Below, piece after piece: positions 26,268 to 34,100 of a stretch of DNA of 64,000 bases. This DNA is from Chryseobacterium sp. H1D6B (GTDB lineage Bacteria; Bacteroidota; Bacteroidia; Flavobacteriales; Weeksellaceae). Both the position numbers and the translations under genes were made by a program. How positions within the stretch are numbered: the stretch's first letter is position 1; each line of letters opens with the position of its first letter. The notes below the pieces were generated by a model, which saw only the letters and a list, made by a program, of their open reading frames with translations, was not told the DNA's origin and did not search any database. The stretch covers positions 2,542,001 to 2,606,000 of the forward strand of contig NZ_JARXVJ010000001.1 in the NCBI RefSeq assembly GCF_029892445.1, written 5' to 3'.

Positions 26268-26301
26268 CGTCAAGTTCTGTCGCTTTACAGCTATAGCTTT
26301 G
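26268..26301 (+). promoter_or_regulatory. Shared motif CGTCAAGTTCTGTCGCT with -7 box TAGCTTTG
   Basis: The 17-mer at 26268-26284 differs by one base from that at 15403-15419. A perfect -7 box TAGCTTTG (26294-26301) follows at the same spacing as the CTTTG at the other site. The ATG at 26322 is 20 nt further on, so this is probably the promoter of that gene. Confidence 0.55.
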
Positions 26302-26321
26302 CTTTATTAAAATACAAAGTT

Positions 26322-27026
26322 ATGGAATTGCCGTTTTATTTAAGTTTCAAAGAATTCGAGAACAATTATTATAATAACCTTGAAAGCTGGTTTGAGCATT
26401 ATCACAACACAAGTGAAACAGATTTTCTTAAAAGTCTGTCGGAGCTTTATAAGCCTTACCTCTACTATAATTTTGCAAATGAAAAAATACAGGCAGACGC
26501 TTCTATCCAGATAAAGGACTGTTTTTTTCCTTATTATGAAAAGATCGGTATTTCCTTTTGTACCAGCTGTGAAGATGGAAAACCAAATAAAAGGCTTCAA
26601 AACAGGATGAATCATATATTTGAATGGAAAACGATCACCATGATGGAATATGCCCAGTATATTTTAGATAAAATAAATAAATATTTCCAAAAAACTAAGA
26701 CCTCTCCTAAAGACAATGAAAGCATATTGGATTATATCAATCATTATGAAATCATCAACTCTAAAGAAAAAACAGGATACTGTATCAATTACAGCCAGCA
26801 CCAGACAACAATTCCTTTCCTGAAAGCATATCTCCCGTATTACGGACAAACCGTTGATATCTCAGTATATAGAAATTTTATTTTTTCGGTAGGCCAGATC
26901 GCTGATTTCATAGACCAGAAGCTGAAATCAGTGCAGGCTTTTGAACATTGTATCTGCACTCAATTAAAATCAGAAGCTAAATTTAAACTTCAGATGAACC
27001 ATCAGTTTTTGACGATGTGTAATTAA
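26322..27026 (+). CDS. Protein of unknown function
   Basis: A 234-residue cytosolic-looking protein, rich in Tyr, Phe and Asn. It has an S-F-C-T-S-C-E-D-G segment near residue 80 and further cysteines near the C-terminus (F-E-H-C-I-C-T-Q). No signal peptide, membrane helix or known domain is seen. The possible Cys metal site is only a suggestion. It is expressed from the shared-motif promoter just upstream and closed by its own terminator, so it is a single-gene unit. Confidence 0.65.
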   Translation: MELPFYLSFKEFENNYYNNLESWFEHYHNTSETDFLKSLSELYKPYLYYNFANEKIQADASIQIKDCFFPYYEKIGISFCTSCEDGKPNKRLQNRMNHIFEWKTITMMEYAQYILDKINKYFQKTKTSPKDNESILDYINHYEIINSKEKTGYCINYSQHQTTIPFLKAYLPYYGQTVDISVYRNFIFSVGQIADFIDQKLKSVQAFEHCICTQLKSEAKFKLQMNHQFLTMCN

Positions 27027-27056
27027 ATTCAACCTATTTTCACTATTTTATATTGT

Positions 27057-27089
27057 AAAGCAGCAGTCGGAGGATGGCTGCTTTTTTTT
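27057..27089 (+). terminator. Terminator after unknown gene
   Basis: Stem AAAGCAGC (27057-27064) with GCTGCTTT (27077-27084), a 12-nt loop and a long T run, 30 nt after the stop at 27026. Confidence 0.82.
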
Positions 27090-27172
27090 AGCTGGCAGGA
27101 TAAATTCAGGTTTAATTTCTGGACCAGGTATTTTTGTTTAAACTGTATTATTTTTATGATCCAGATGTGTGC

Positions 27173-27180
27173 TAGTTTTG
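27173..27180 (+). promoter_or_regulatory. -7 box TAGTTTTG upstream of catalase
   Basis: A perfect TAnnTTTG match 97 nt before the catalase ATG. A second match, TATTTTTG, lies at 27129-27136. Either would leave an unusually long leader. Which is used cannot be told. Confidence 0.4.
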
Positions 27181-27277
27181 TAATTCAATACTATAATTAA
27201 AGGTTTGGAAATCAATTTTTCTTACCACTGTAAATTATATTATACAGTCGTTTTATAAACAAAATTCACATACAAAT

Positions 27278-28741
27278 ATGAAATCTAGAAAAAAACTCAC
27301 TACGAGTACAGGAGCTCCTGTAGCAGACAATCAAAACATAATGACGGCCGGGAAAAGAGGACCGGCACTTTTACAGGATGTATGGTTCCTGGAGAAAATG
27401 GCGCACTTTGATAGAGAAGTCATACCTGAAAGGCGGATGCATGCGAAAGGATCTGGTGCGTACGGCAGTTTTGTAGTTACCCACGATATTACAAAATATA
27501 CAAGAGCAAAAATATTTTCAGAAATAGGAAAGAAAACAGATCTTTTTGTGAGATTTTCTACCGTTGCGGGAGAAAGAGGTGCTGCAGATGCAGAAAGGGA
27601 TATTCGGGGATTTGCCATTAAATTTTACACTGAAGAAGGAAACTGGGATCTCGTAGGAAATAACACTCCTGTTTTTTTCTTAAAAGACCCTTTGAAGTTT
27701 CCTGATCTGAACCACGCTGTAAAACGTGATCCAAGAACAAATATGCGAAGTGCAAGAAATAACTGGGATTTTTGGACCAGCTTGCCGGAAGCACTGCATC
27801 AGGTAACGATTACGATGAGCGAAAGAGGAATTCCTTCTTCATACAGGCACATGCACGGATTTGGAAGCCATGCATTCAGTTTTATTAATAGGGATAATGA
27901 AAGAGTATGGACTAAATTTCATTTCCGTACACAGCAGGGAATTAAGAACCTCACAGATGAAGAAGCACAAGATCTTGTGGGAAAAGATAGAGAAAGCCAT
28001 CAAAGAGACCTTTATGAAAGTATAGAAAAAGGAGATTTTCCTAAATGGAAAATGTTTATCCAGATCATGACGGATGATGAAGCGAGAACCCATAAACATA
28101 ACCCTTTTGACCTCACTAAAATTTGGTCTCAGAAAGAATTTCCGCTTATTGAGGTAGGGGTTTTTGAATTAAATAAGAATCCTGAAAACTATTTTGCTGA
28201 GGTTGAGCAGGCTGCATTCAATCCCGCGAATATTGTACCTGGTGTTAGTTTTTCACCGGATAGAATGCTGCAGGGCCGTTTATTCTCTTATGGAGATACA
28301 CAGCGCCACAGATTAGGAGTGAATAACTATCAAATACCCGTTAACAAATCAAAATGTCCCTTCTTAAATATGTACCACAGAGACGGACAGATGAGGGTAG
28401 ACGGAAATCATGGTTCCACATTAGGATATGAGCCGAACAGTTATGGGGAATGGGAAGAACAGACTGAATACAAAGAACCGCCGTTAGAGCTCAGTGGTGC
28501 AGCGGATCATTGGGACCACAGGGAAGATGACAATGATTATTATTCTCAGCCTGGAAATCTATTCAGATTAATGAATCAGGAACAGCAGCAGGCTTTATTT
28601 AAAAATACAGCTGCTTCCATTGGCGGTGCACCGAAATTTATAATCATCAGACATATAAAAAACTGTATGAAAGCTGATGAAAGATATGGAAAAGGGATTG
28701 CAGATGCCTTAGGGATTGATCTCTGTGAGGTTGGAGAATAA
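27278..28741 (+). CDS. katA: Monofunctional haem catalase (clade 3, small subunit)
   Basis: A 487-residue catalase converting hydrogen peroxide to water and oxygen. The distal His is His55 ([12 protein letters not shown]). The catalytic Asn is in V-G-N-N-T-P-V-F-F (128-129). The proximal haem ligand is Tyr338 in [12 protein letters not shown]. The length and M-R-V-D-G-N-H-G segment fit the small-subunit clade. It is cytosolic, with no signal peptide. It is a single gene with a long leader, ended by a hairpin that abuts a tRNA gene on the other strand. Confidence 0.96.
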   Translation: MKSRKKLTTSTGAPVADNQNIMTAGKRGPALLQDVWFLEKMAHFDREVIPERRMHAKGSGAYGSFVVTHDITKYTRAKIFSEIGKKTDLFVRFSTVAGERGAADAERDIRGFAIKFYTEEGNWDLVGNNTPVFFLKDPLKFPDLNHAVKRDPRTNMRSARNNWDFWTSLPEALHQVTITMSERGIPSSYRHMHGFGSHAFSFINRDNERVWTKFHFRTQQGIKNLTDEEAQDLVGKDRESHQRDLYESIEKGDFPKWKMFIQIMTDDEARTHKHNPFDLTKIWSQKEFPLIEVGVFELNKNPENYFAEVEQAAFNPANIVPGVSFSPDRMLQGRLFSYGDTQRHRLGVNNYQIPVNKSKCPFLNMYHRDGQMRVDGNHGSTLGYEPNSYGEWEEQTEYKEPPLELSGAADHWDHREDDNDYYSQPGNLFRLMNQEQQQALFKNTAASIGGAPKFIIIRHIKNCMKADERYGKGIADALGIDLCEVGE

Positions 28742-28762
28742 ATTTAATTTATAGTAAAAATG

Positions 28763-28798
28763 AAAAACCATTGCAATTATTAATTGCAATGGTTTTTT
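28763..28798. terminator. Bidirectional terminator, catalase / tRNA-Ser
   Basis: A perfect 17-nt inverted repeat (28763-28779 with 28781-28797) with A and T runs at its outer ends, usable in both directions. It ends only 4 nt from the 3' end of the minus-strand tRNA. Confidence 0.85.
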
Positions 28799-28801
28799 CT
28801 G

Positions 28802-28888
28802 CAGAGAGGAAGGGATTCGAACCCTCGATACAGTTACCCGCATACTACCTTTCCAGGGTAGCTCCTTCAACCACTCGGACACCTCTCT
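28802..28888 (-). tRNA. tRNA-Ser (anticodon GGA)
   Basis: An 87-nt class II tRNA with acceptor AGAGAGG / CCTCTCT and D-arm T-C-C-G-A-G-T-G-G-T-T-G-A-A-G-G-A. The anticodon arm is CTACC-CTGGAAA-GGTAG (anticodon GGA), there is a long variable arm, and the T-arm is GAGGG-TTCGAAT-CCCTT. The discriminator is G and the CCA end is not encoded. It closely resembles E. coli tRNA-Ser(GGA) in the D-arm and anticodon loop. Confidence 0.95.
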
Positions 28889-28943
28889 ATTTCGAGACTG
28901 CAAAAATAGAGTTTTTTATTGAATTACCAAACTCTAAAATCAA

Positions 28944-29960
28944 TTAGTCTGTAATTTCTCCACAGAGGCTTTTAGAGAAGTTGTCTGCAAAAGTTCCTGA
29001 GTAATTGGGGTTGCCGATGAGATGCATCGCTTTTGTGATGGCACATTCGGCAGTCATATCTTTTCCGCTGATCGCGCCGATTTTTGAAAAAATATTACTG
29101 TTTTCATACTTTCCGAAGGATATTCCTCCTGAAATACATTGACTTACTACTACAATCTCAGTTCCGTTGTTTCGGATTTCCTGAAGAGTTTCCTGTGTTT
29201 TTGTACTGCTGAAAATAGTTCCCGAGCCGAAAACCTGAAGGATAAGAACTTTCATTTTCGGAATTTCTTTGAAATGGCTTAAGTGCATTCCCGGGAAAAT
29301 CCGCCAGAATAAAATATCTTCAGAAATATAATCATCGACATGGAATTCAACATCAGTTTCGCATCGGTAAAGATTATCTTTTAGAATATTAAGATGTACA
29401 CCGGACTGCCCGAGAATAGGGTAGTTAGGACTCGAATAGGCATCGAAATATTCCGCAGAATATTTTAATGTCCTGTTTCCCCTCAATAATTTATACTCAA
29501 AATAGATGGCAACTTCTTGAATAACCGCTTCATCATTCTCATATAAACTGGCATAGTATAAACTGGTTAGAAGATTCTCTTTAGCATCTGTTCTTAAATC
29601 GCCTATGGGAAGCTGAGATCCCGTTAAAATCACCGGCTTCTTTAAACCTTTTAACATGAAACTTAATGCAGAAGCAGTGTAAGACATGGTATCCGTACCA
29701 TGAAGGATCAGAAACCCGTCATATTTTTCATAATTTTTATGAATATAGTGCGCAATGATTTTCCATTCTTCCGGTCCCATATCAGAAGAGTCCAGCGGCT
29801 TTGCGAAAGGATGTACAAAAACCTCACATTCCATTAATTTCATTTCAGGCATTTTTTCAAAAATGTTTCCAAAATCAAAGGCTCTGAGGCTTCCCGTTTC
29901 ATAATCTTTCTCCATACCAATGGTTCCACCAGTATATATAAGCAGGACTTTTCGTTTCAT
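28944..29960 (-). CDS. ansA: Type I (cytosolic) L-asparaginase
   Basis: A 338-residue enzyme hydrolysing asparagine to aspartate and ammonia. The N-terminal motif I-Y-T-G-G-T-I-G-M holds the first catalytic Thr. The second Thr is in L-H-G-T-D-T-M-S-Y-T-A-S-A-L-S, followed by the Lys region T-G-S-Q-L-P-I-G-D-L-R-T-D-A-K-E-N. There is no signal peptide, and the length fits type I. It is divergent from a TrmH-type methyltransferase gene. Confidence 0.92.
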   Translation of the reverse strand: MKRKVLLIYTGGTIGMEKDYETGSLRAFDFGNIFEKMPEMKLMECEVFVHPFAKPLDSSDMGPEEWKIIAHYIHKNYEKYDGFLILHGTDTMSYTASALSFMLKGLKKPVILTGSQLPIGDLRTDAKENLLTSLYYASLYENDEAVIQEVAIYFEYKLLRGNRTLKYSAEYFDAYSSPNYPILGQSGVHLNILKDNLYRCETDVEFHVDDYISEDILFWRIFPGMHLSHFKEIPKMKVLILQVFGSGTIFSSTKTQETLQEIRNNGTEIVVVSQCISGGISFGKYENSNIFSKIGAISGKDMTAECAITKAMHLIGNPNYSGTFADNFSKSLCGEITD

Positions 29961-30008
29961 GTAGTATTTTTTAGTAAGAATTTTAACCCTGTTTCAGGTT
30001 CGTAATCC

Positions 30009-30016
30009 CAAAATTA
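30009..30016 (-). promoter_or_regulatory. -7 box TAATTTTG of asparaginase gene
   Basis: A perfect minus-strand TAnnTTTG match 49 nt before the start at 29960. Facing it on the plus strand is TTAATTTG (30019-30026), one base off consensus, 17 nt before the methyltransferase ATG, so the two divergent promoters nearly touch. Confidence 0.45.
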
Positions 30017-30043
30017 CGTTAATTTGCAAAGATTAGAAAATGA

Positions 30044-30712
30044 ATGGAAGATTTAGCGCAAACTTTTGAATATTTAAAGCAGTTTTTAACCGAGGAAAGA
30101 TTAAGAAAAATTGAACATTTTTCTAAGGACAGCTCAGACTTTGTACTTCCTGTGATGGAAGATATTTTCCAGTTCAGAAATGCAGCGGCGATCGTAAGGT
30201 CTGTGGAAGCCTGTGGATTTCATAAAGTGATTGCCTTGGAAGAAGAAAATATTTTTAATCCGAACCTCACGGTCACAAAAGGAGCTGAAACATGGGTTGA
30301 GGTGGAAAAAATGCAGAAAAATATAGATTCTCTGAAAGAAGTGAAGAGTAGAGGATATAAAATTTTAGCTGTTTCTCCAGAAAAAAATGCTGTAATGCTC
30401 CCTGATTATCAGATAACAGAACCTATTGCTCTGGTTTTCGGAACTGAGATGGAAGGAGTTTCAGAAGAAGTATTGGATTTTGCAGATGAAACGTTAGCGA
30501 TTCCAATGTACGGCTTTACCCGAAGTTTTAATGTTTCTGTAGCGGCGGGAATCTGTATGTATGAGCTGAAACAGAAGTTACTTCAATCAAATATTGAGTA
30601 TAAATTGAATGAAGAAAAACTGCTGGAAATGAAAATTCGGTGGTCTGTCAATTCTATAAAAAGCGGGAAAGAAATTTTAGCACACTATTTAGGAAAAAAT
30701 AAAGCTCATTAG
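30044..30712 (+). CDS. SpoU/TrmH-family RNA 2'-O-methyltransferase
   Basis: A 222-residue SPOUT-class methyltransferase. Motif 1 is F-R-N-A-A-A-I-V-R-S-V-E-A. Motif 2 is P-I-A-L-V-F-G-T-E-M-E-G-V-S. Motif 3 is I-P-M-Y-G-F-T-R-S-F-N-V-S-V-A-A-G. Together they form the knotted SAM site. The overall pattern and length resemble TrmH (tRNA Gm18), but the RNA target is not certain. Two further genes follow on the same strand, 7 nt after its stop. Confidence 0.88.
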   Translation: MEDLAQTFEYLKQFLTEERLRKIEHFSKDSSDFVLPVMEDIFQFRNAAAIVRSVEACGFHKVIALEEENIFNPNLTVTKGAETWVEVEKMQKNIDSLKEVKSRGYKILAVSPEKNAVMLPDYQITEPIALVFGTEMEGVSEEVLDFADETLAIPMYGFTRSFNVSVAAGICMYELKQKLLQSNIEYKLNEEKLLEMKIRWSVNSIKSGKEILAHYLGKNKAH

Positions 30713-30719
30713 ACAGCTG

Positions 30720-31151
30720 ATGAAAAAATATACCAAACATTTATTCTTTTTTTCTTTTGCCATGTCCTTAGCAAGTCTCTTTATTATGGAAAAAGGCTGT
30801 AAGGAATTGTATCCTTTTTTCAGCTGGAAATTATTTGCCGTTCCCAGCGGAGGAGAATCTTCCGGAGAGCTGTATAAATTATACGGCATCAAGAAACATG
30901 ATACTGTGAGAATTGTAAATACACCTGCGGAAAACTATGAAGCCAATGACAAAGCAATCATTGTAGGAACGTATGGAAGCAAAATAGAAAATAATGATAA
31001 CAAAGAGATAAACAGAAGAAAATTATTGATTTTTGCTAAAGATACTGAACCTGAATATGATGGATACCTGCTTTATAAAGAAATCTATAATCCTAAAGAA
31101 ATAGGAGAAGGAAAAATATATAACAGTAGAAAATTTATAATTAAACTTTAA
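30720..31151 (+). CDS. Membrane-anchored protein of unknown function
   Basis: A 143-residue protein with an N-terminal hydrophobic segment (H-L-F-F-F-S-F-A-M-S-L-A-S-L-F-I-M) and a soluble domain of about 110 residues rich in Lys, Glu and Tyr. No domain is recognised. Its TAA stop overlaps the ATG of the next membrane protein by one base (TAATG), which indicates coupled translation, so the two products probably act together. Confidence 0.6.
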   Translation: MKKYTKHLFFFSFAMSLASLFIMEKGCKELYPFFSWKLFAVPSGGESSGELYKLYGIKKHDTVRIVNTPAENYEANDKAIIVGTYGSKIENNDNKEINRRKLLIFAKDTEPEYDGYLLYKEIYNPKEIGEGKIYNSRKFIIKL

Positions 31152-31996
31152 TGAAATATCCTCAGCTTACCCTATTCAATTATAAAGTTTCCTATTATGT
31201 TTTAAGGATATTTGGTTTATACTGGCTTGCTGCCCAGTATTTGAAATTTTTGGAATTAAAAAGCAGGCCAAAGGAGATCTATGAGCCCGTTTTTTGGCTG
31301 CAGAAATTGATATTTCCAGAGTTTCCCAGTACCTTATTTTTTGTAAGTCTTTTGGTCAGCTGTGGAGCGTTTTTGATAATTACGCTTTTCAAACCTTCTT
31401 ATATACTTAATGCACTTATCTTTTTGCTGACAGCCGTTATCAGTCTTCCCATTTCAGCTAATTTTGGAGTACATCACGATAATCACATCATTATACTAGG
31501 TTTTTTCTTGACTATTTTCTTACTGCCAAAAAGCCTTGAAGATAAAGATTATAAGCTTGTCCAGTATTTTTATCTAGGAATTTTAGTGACTTATTCATTA
31601 GCGGGAATGAGTAAAATTCTGGGAACCGCAAAAAATGTAATCAAGCAGACTGATAAACTTACCTGGATAAGTAAGGGTGCTGCGAAGTTCAACACATATG
31701 ATAATTATTGGATGGCAGATACGGCAGTACCTGTCTGGATGAAAAATTTATATGGATATGAAAATTTATGGGTGGTGATAACTATTTTAGGAATTCTGAC
31801 CCAGTTTCTTTGCTTTCTAGGGGCTTTTAATAGAAAACTGCTTACTTTTTTTCTAGTCTTTCTCTATGTATTTCATATATACACTACAGAGTTTGTCCTT
31901 GCTGATTTTGAAAACGCGAATTATTTCCTTGTCGTTATTTTCTTTCCGTATCATCTCTTCAGCCCCTTGTTTAAAAAGAGGACTGCAGAACATTAA
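31151..31996 (+). CDS. Polytopic membrane protein (HTTM/DoxX-like layout)
   Basis: A 281-residue protein with about seven membrane helices and an invariant-looking H-H-D-N-H-I-I-I-L-G-F-F segment on or near a membrane face. His-rich helices like this occur in HTTM / vitamin-K-carboxylase-like and DoxX-like proteins, but I cannot place it firmly. It overlaps the upstream gene by one base and converges with rsmE, overlapping its end by 4 bp. Confidence 0.6.
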   Translation: MKYPQLTLFNYKVSYYVLRIFGLYWLAAQYLKFLELKSRPKEIYEPVFWLQKLIFPEFPSTLFFVSLLVSCGAFLIITLFKPSYILNALIFLLTAVISLPISANFGVHHDNHIIILGFFLTIFLLPKSLEDKDYKLVQYFYLGILVTYSLAGMSKILGTAKNVIKQTDKLTWISKGAAKFNTYDNYWMADTAVPVWMKNLYGYENLWVVITILGILTQFLCFLGAFNRKLLTFFLVFLYVFHIYTTEFVLADFENANYFLVVIFFPYHLFSPLFKKRTAEH

Positions 31997-32688
31997 ATCA
32001 TTTTATTATAATTCCATGCAGCAACAAAAACTCCTGCTGTTTCAGTTCTAAGTCTCTGGCTTCCAAGCGAAACGGCCTTTATTCCTTTTTCGGATAAATG
32101 GAGAATCTCTTTGTCTGAAAAATCCCCTTCAGGACCAATAAGAAATGTATAATGAGTAAGTGCCGGAAGACTATTTAATTCTATTCTTTCCAGGTTTTCG
32201 TTACAGTGGGCAACGAAAGTATTTTCTGAATGAATGTCTTTCAAGAAATCAGCTAATTTCACGGCATCATTAATAATGGGAAAGTGAAATCTTAAGCTTT
32301 GTTTAGAAGCAGCAGCGGCCTGCTTTCTGATTTTATCGATATTGATGTTTTTGCGTTCAGTCTTTTCAGTCTGTAAAATAGTTATTTCAGAAATACCCAT
32401 TTCAACGGCTTTTTCAACGAAAAATTCAATTCGGTCAATGTTTTTTGTGGGAGCAATAGCAATGTGAAGGTTGGGATTGAAATCTGGGGTGTTATTTTTA
32501 ATTTCTGAGACATCTATGCCGGCTTTTTTACCCTCTAAAACTAATTTTCCAGAAGCCAGATTTCCTTTACCGTCAGTTACAGATATTTCTTCGCCCTCTT
32601 TCATACGGAGAACTTTGACGATGTGCTGCTGTTCTTCGTCGTTAATGATGACTTTTTTATTTTCTATTTCACCGTAGAAAAGTTTCAT
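31993..32688 (-). CDS. rsmE: 16S rRNA (uracil1498-N3)-methyltransferase RsmE
   Basis: A 231-residue SPOUT enzyme that methylates U1498 of 16S rRNA. Recognised by the N-terminal M-K-L-F-Y-G-E ... H-I-V-K-V-L-R-M-K-E-G-E, the central I-A-P-T-K-N-I-D-R-I-E-F-F-V-E-K-A-V-E-M-G and the C-terminal knot L-I-G-P-E-G-D-F-S and S-L-G-S-Q-R-L-R-T-E-T-A. It is the last gene of a three-gene operon with tsaD. Its start overlaps the previous stop by 4 nt. Confidence 0.94.
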   Translation of the reverse strand: MKLFYGEIENKKVIINDEEQQHIVKVLRMKEGEEISVTDGKGNLASGKLVLEGKKAGIDVSEIKNNTPDFNPNLHIAIAPTKNIDRIEFFVEKAVEMGISEITILQTEKTERKNINIDKIRKQAAAASKQSLRFHFPIINDAVKLADFLKDIHSENTFVAHCNENLERIELNSLPALTHYTFLIGPEGDFSDKEILHLSEKGIKAVSLGSQRLRTETAGVFVAAWNYNKMI

Positions 32689-33083
32689 ATACTTTTACCT
32701 TCTTTTAAAATTACTGCGCCTGTTTTAAGTTTTGCATAAATGTCTTCATCACAATTACGATAAGTACAGGTATATATTTCTTCTACCCAGCTGTTTTCAA
32801 GGAAAATTAAATTTAAATATTCCTGTTTTTTTGTATTGCTTCTTATCGATAAATAATCTCCCTCTTTTGGAGTATAAGGAAATCCGAAAATATCTTCTGA
32901 ATTGATTTTTTCTAAAATTTCCTCTTTAATTTCCTGGATAAGACCGTTCTCTGAGCATGACGGGAAATATTCTGTTGAGTGGTCAGCCACATCAATTTTT
33001 CCTGTTATGGTTTCAAGAATCCAATAATATCCTGTTTTTTTACTTATTTCTTTAAATCCTTTTTCTTCTAAGTGTATTGTCAT
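32685..33083 (-). CDS. Protein of unknown function between tsaD and rsmE
   Basis: A 132-residue acidic cytosolic protein with no signal peptide, membrane helix or domain I recognise. It overlaps tsaD by 4 nt and rsmE by 4 nt, so it is translated as part of that operon. The coupling to two RNA-modification genes hints at a translation-related role, but that is inference from position. Confidence 0.7.
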   Translation of the reverse strand: MTIHLEEKGFKEISKKTGYYWILETITGKIDVADHSTEYFPSCSENGLIQEIKEEILEKINSEDIFGFPYTPKEGDYLSIRSNTKKQEYLNLIFLENSWVEEIYTCTYRNCDEDIYAKLKTGAVILKEGKSI

Positions 33084-34096
33084 AAATCGTATTTAGCAGT
33101 TGCTGAAGTTCTCAGGTCGGTAAATTCTCCGCGTTCAAATTTCAATTGGGCTACCATAGCGATCATAGCCGCATTATCAGTAGTATATTCAAATTTAGGA
33201 ATGTAAATATTCCAGCCTAGTTTTTCATGATTGTCCTCCATCGCTTTTCTTAACGCTGAATTGGCTGAAACACCGCCTGCAATGGCAACTTCTTTAATGT
33301 TAAGTTCTTTAGCCGCTTTTTCAAGCTTATTCATTAAAATTTCAACAATCGATCTCTGTACAGAAGCACAAAGGTCATTGATATTTTCTTTAATAAAATC
33401 TGGGTTTTTCTTTACTTCTTTTTGGATGAAATAAAGAACAGAGGTTTTTATGCCACTGAAAGAATAATTATAATCTTCTAACTTGGGTTTATTAAATTTA
33501 AAAACATCATCATTTCCTTCTTTTGCCAGTCTGTCAATGATAGGTCCGGCAGGATAATCTAAATCGAATATTTTTCCAATTTTATCAAAAGCTTCTCCCG
33601 CAGCATCATCAATCGTTTTGCCGATGATTTCCATATCGAAATAATCTTTCACCAAAACAATCATCGTGTGGCCTCCGCTTACCGTAAGACACAAGAAGGG
33701 GAATTTTGGCGGCATAGGATTTGCATCTTCAATGAAATGCGCTAAAATGTGGGCTTGTAGGTGATTTACTTCAATTAAGGGAACATCTAAACTCATTGCT
33801 AAAGACTTAGCAAAAGAAGTTCCTACAAGAAGAGATCCCAAAAGTCCGGGTCCGCGTGTAAATCCTATAGCAGAAATTGCATTTTGTTGTATATTTGCTT
33901 TAGTTAGAGATTTTTCAACTACGGGAATTATATTTTGCTGATGCGCGCGTGAGGCTAGTTCGGGTACAACACCCCCATATTCTTTATGGATAGTCTGATT
34001 CGCAGCAATATTGGATAAAATAGAATTTCCCTTGATAATAGCTGCTGATGTATCGTCGCAGGACGATTCAATACCTAAAATTATAGAGTCGCTCAT
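33080..34096 (-). CDS. tsaD: tRNA N6-threonylcarbamoyladenosine transferase TsaD
   Basis: A 338-residue TsaD/Kae1 protein that transfers threonylcarbamoyl to A37 of ANN-decoding tRNAs. It starts M-S-D-S-I-I-L-G-I-E-S-S-C-D-D-T-S. The metal-binding H-L-Q-A-H is present, as is the ASKHA sequence V-S-G-G-H-T. An upstream in-frame start exists but would add 14 residues absent from the family. A perfect -7 box 8 nt before this ATG supports 34096. It is first in an operon with an unknown gene and rsmE. Confidence 0.95.
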   Translation of the reverse strand: MSDSIILGIESSCDDTSAAIIKGNSILSNIAANQTIHKEYGGVVPELASRAHQQNIIPVVEKSLTKANIQQNAISAIGFTRGPGLLGSLLVGTSFAKSLAMSLDVPLIEVNHLQAHILAHFIEDANPMPPKFPFLCLTVSGGHTMIVLVKDYFDMEIIGKTIDDAAGEAFDKIGKIFDLDYPAGPIIDRLAKEGNDDVFKFNKPKLEDYNYSFSGIKTSVLYFIQKEVKKNPDFIKENINDLCASVQRSIVEILMNKLEKAAKELNIKEVAIAGGVSANSALRKAMEDNHEKLGWNIYIPKFEYTTDNAAMIAMVAQLKFERGEFTDLRTSATAKYDL

Positions 34097-34100
34097 AATA

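Noticed and set aside
28709..28903. 64-codon frame running through the tRNA-Ser gene
   Set aside because: The region is a complete tRNA cloverleaf next to a terminator; the frame is incidental.
34011..34100. Upstream start adding 30 residues to the TamB-like protein
   Set aside because: The stretch is antisense to the conserved TsaD N-terminus and not needed; the ATG at 34101 gives a sensible protein.
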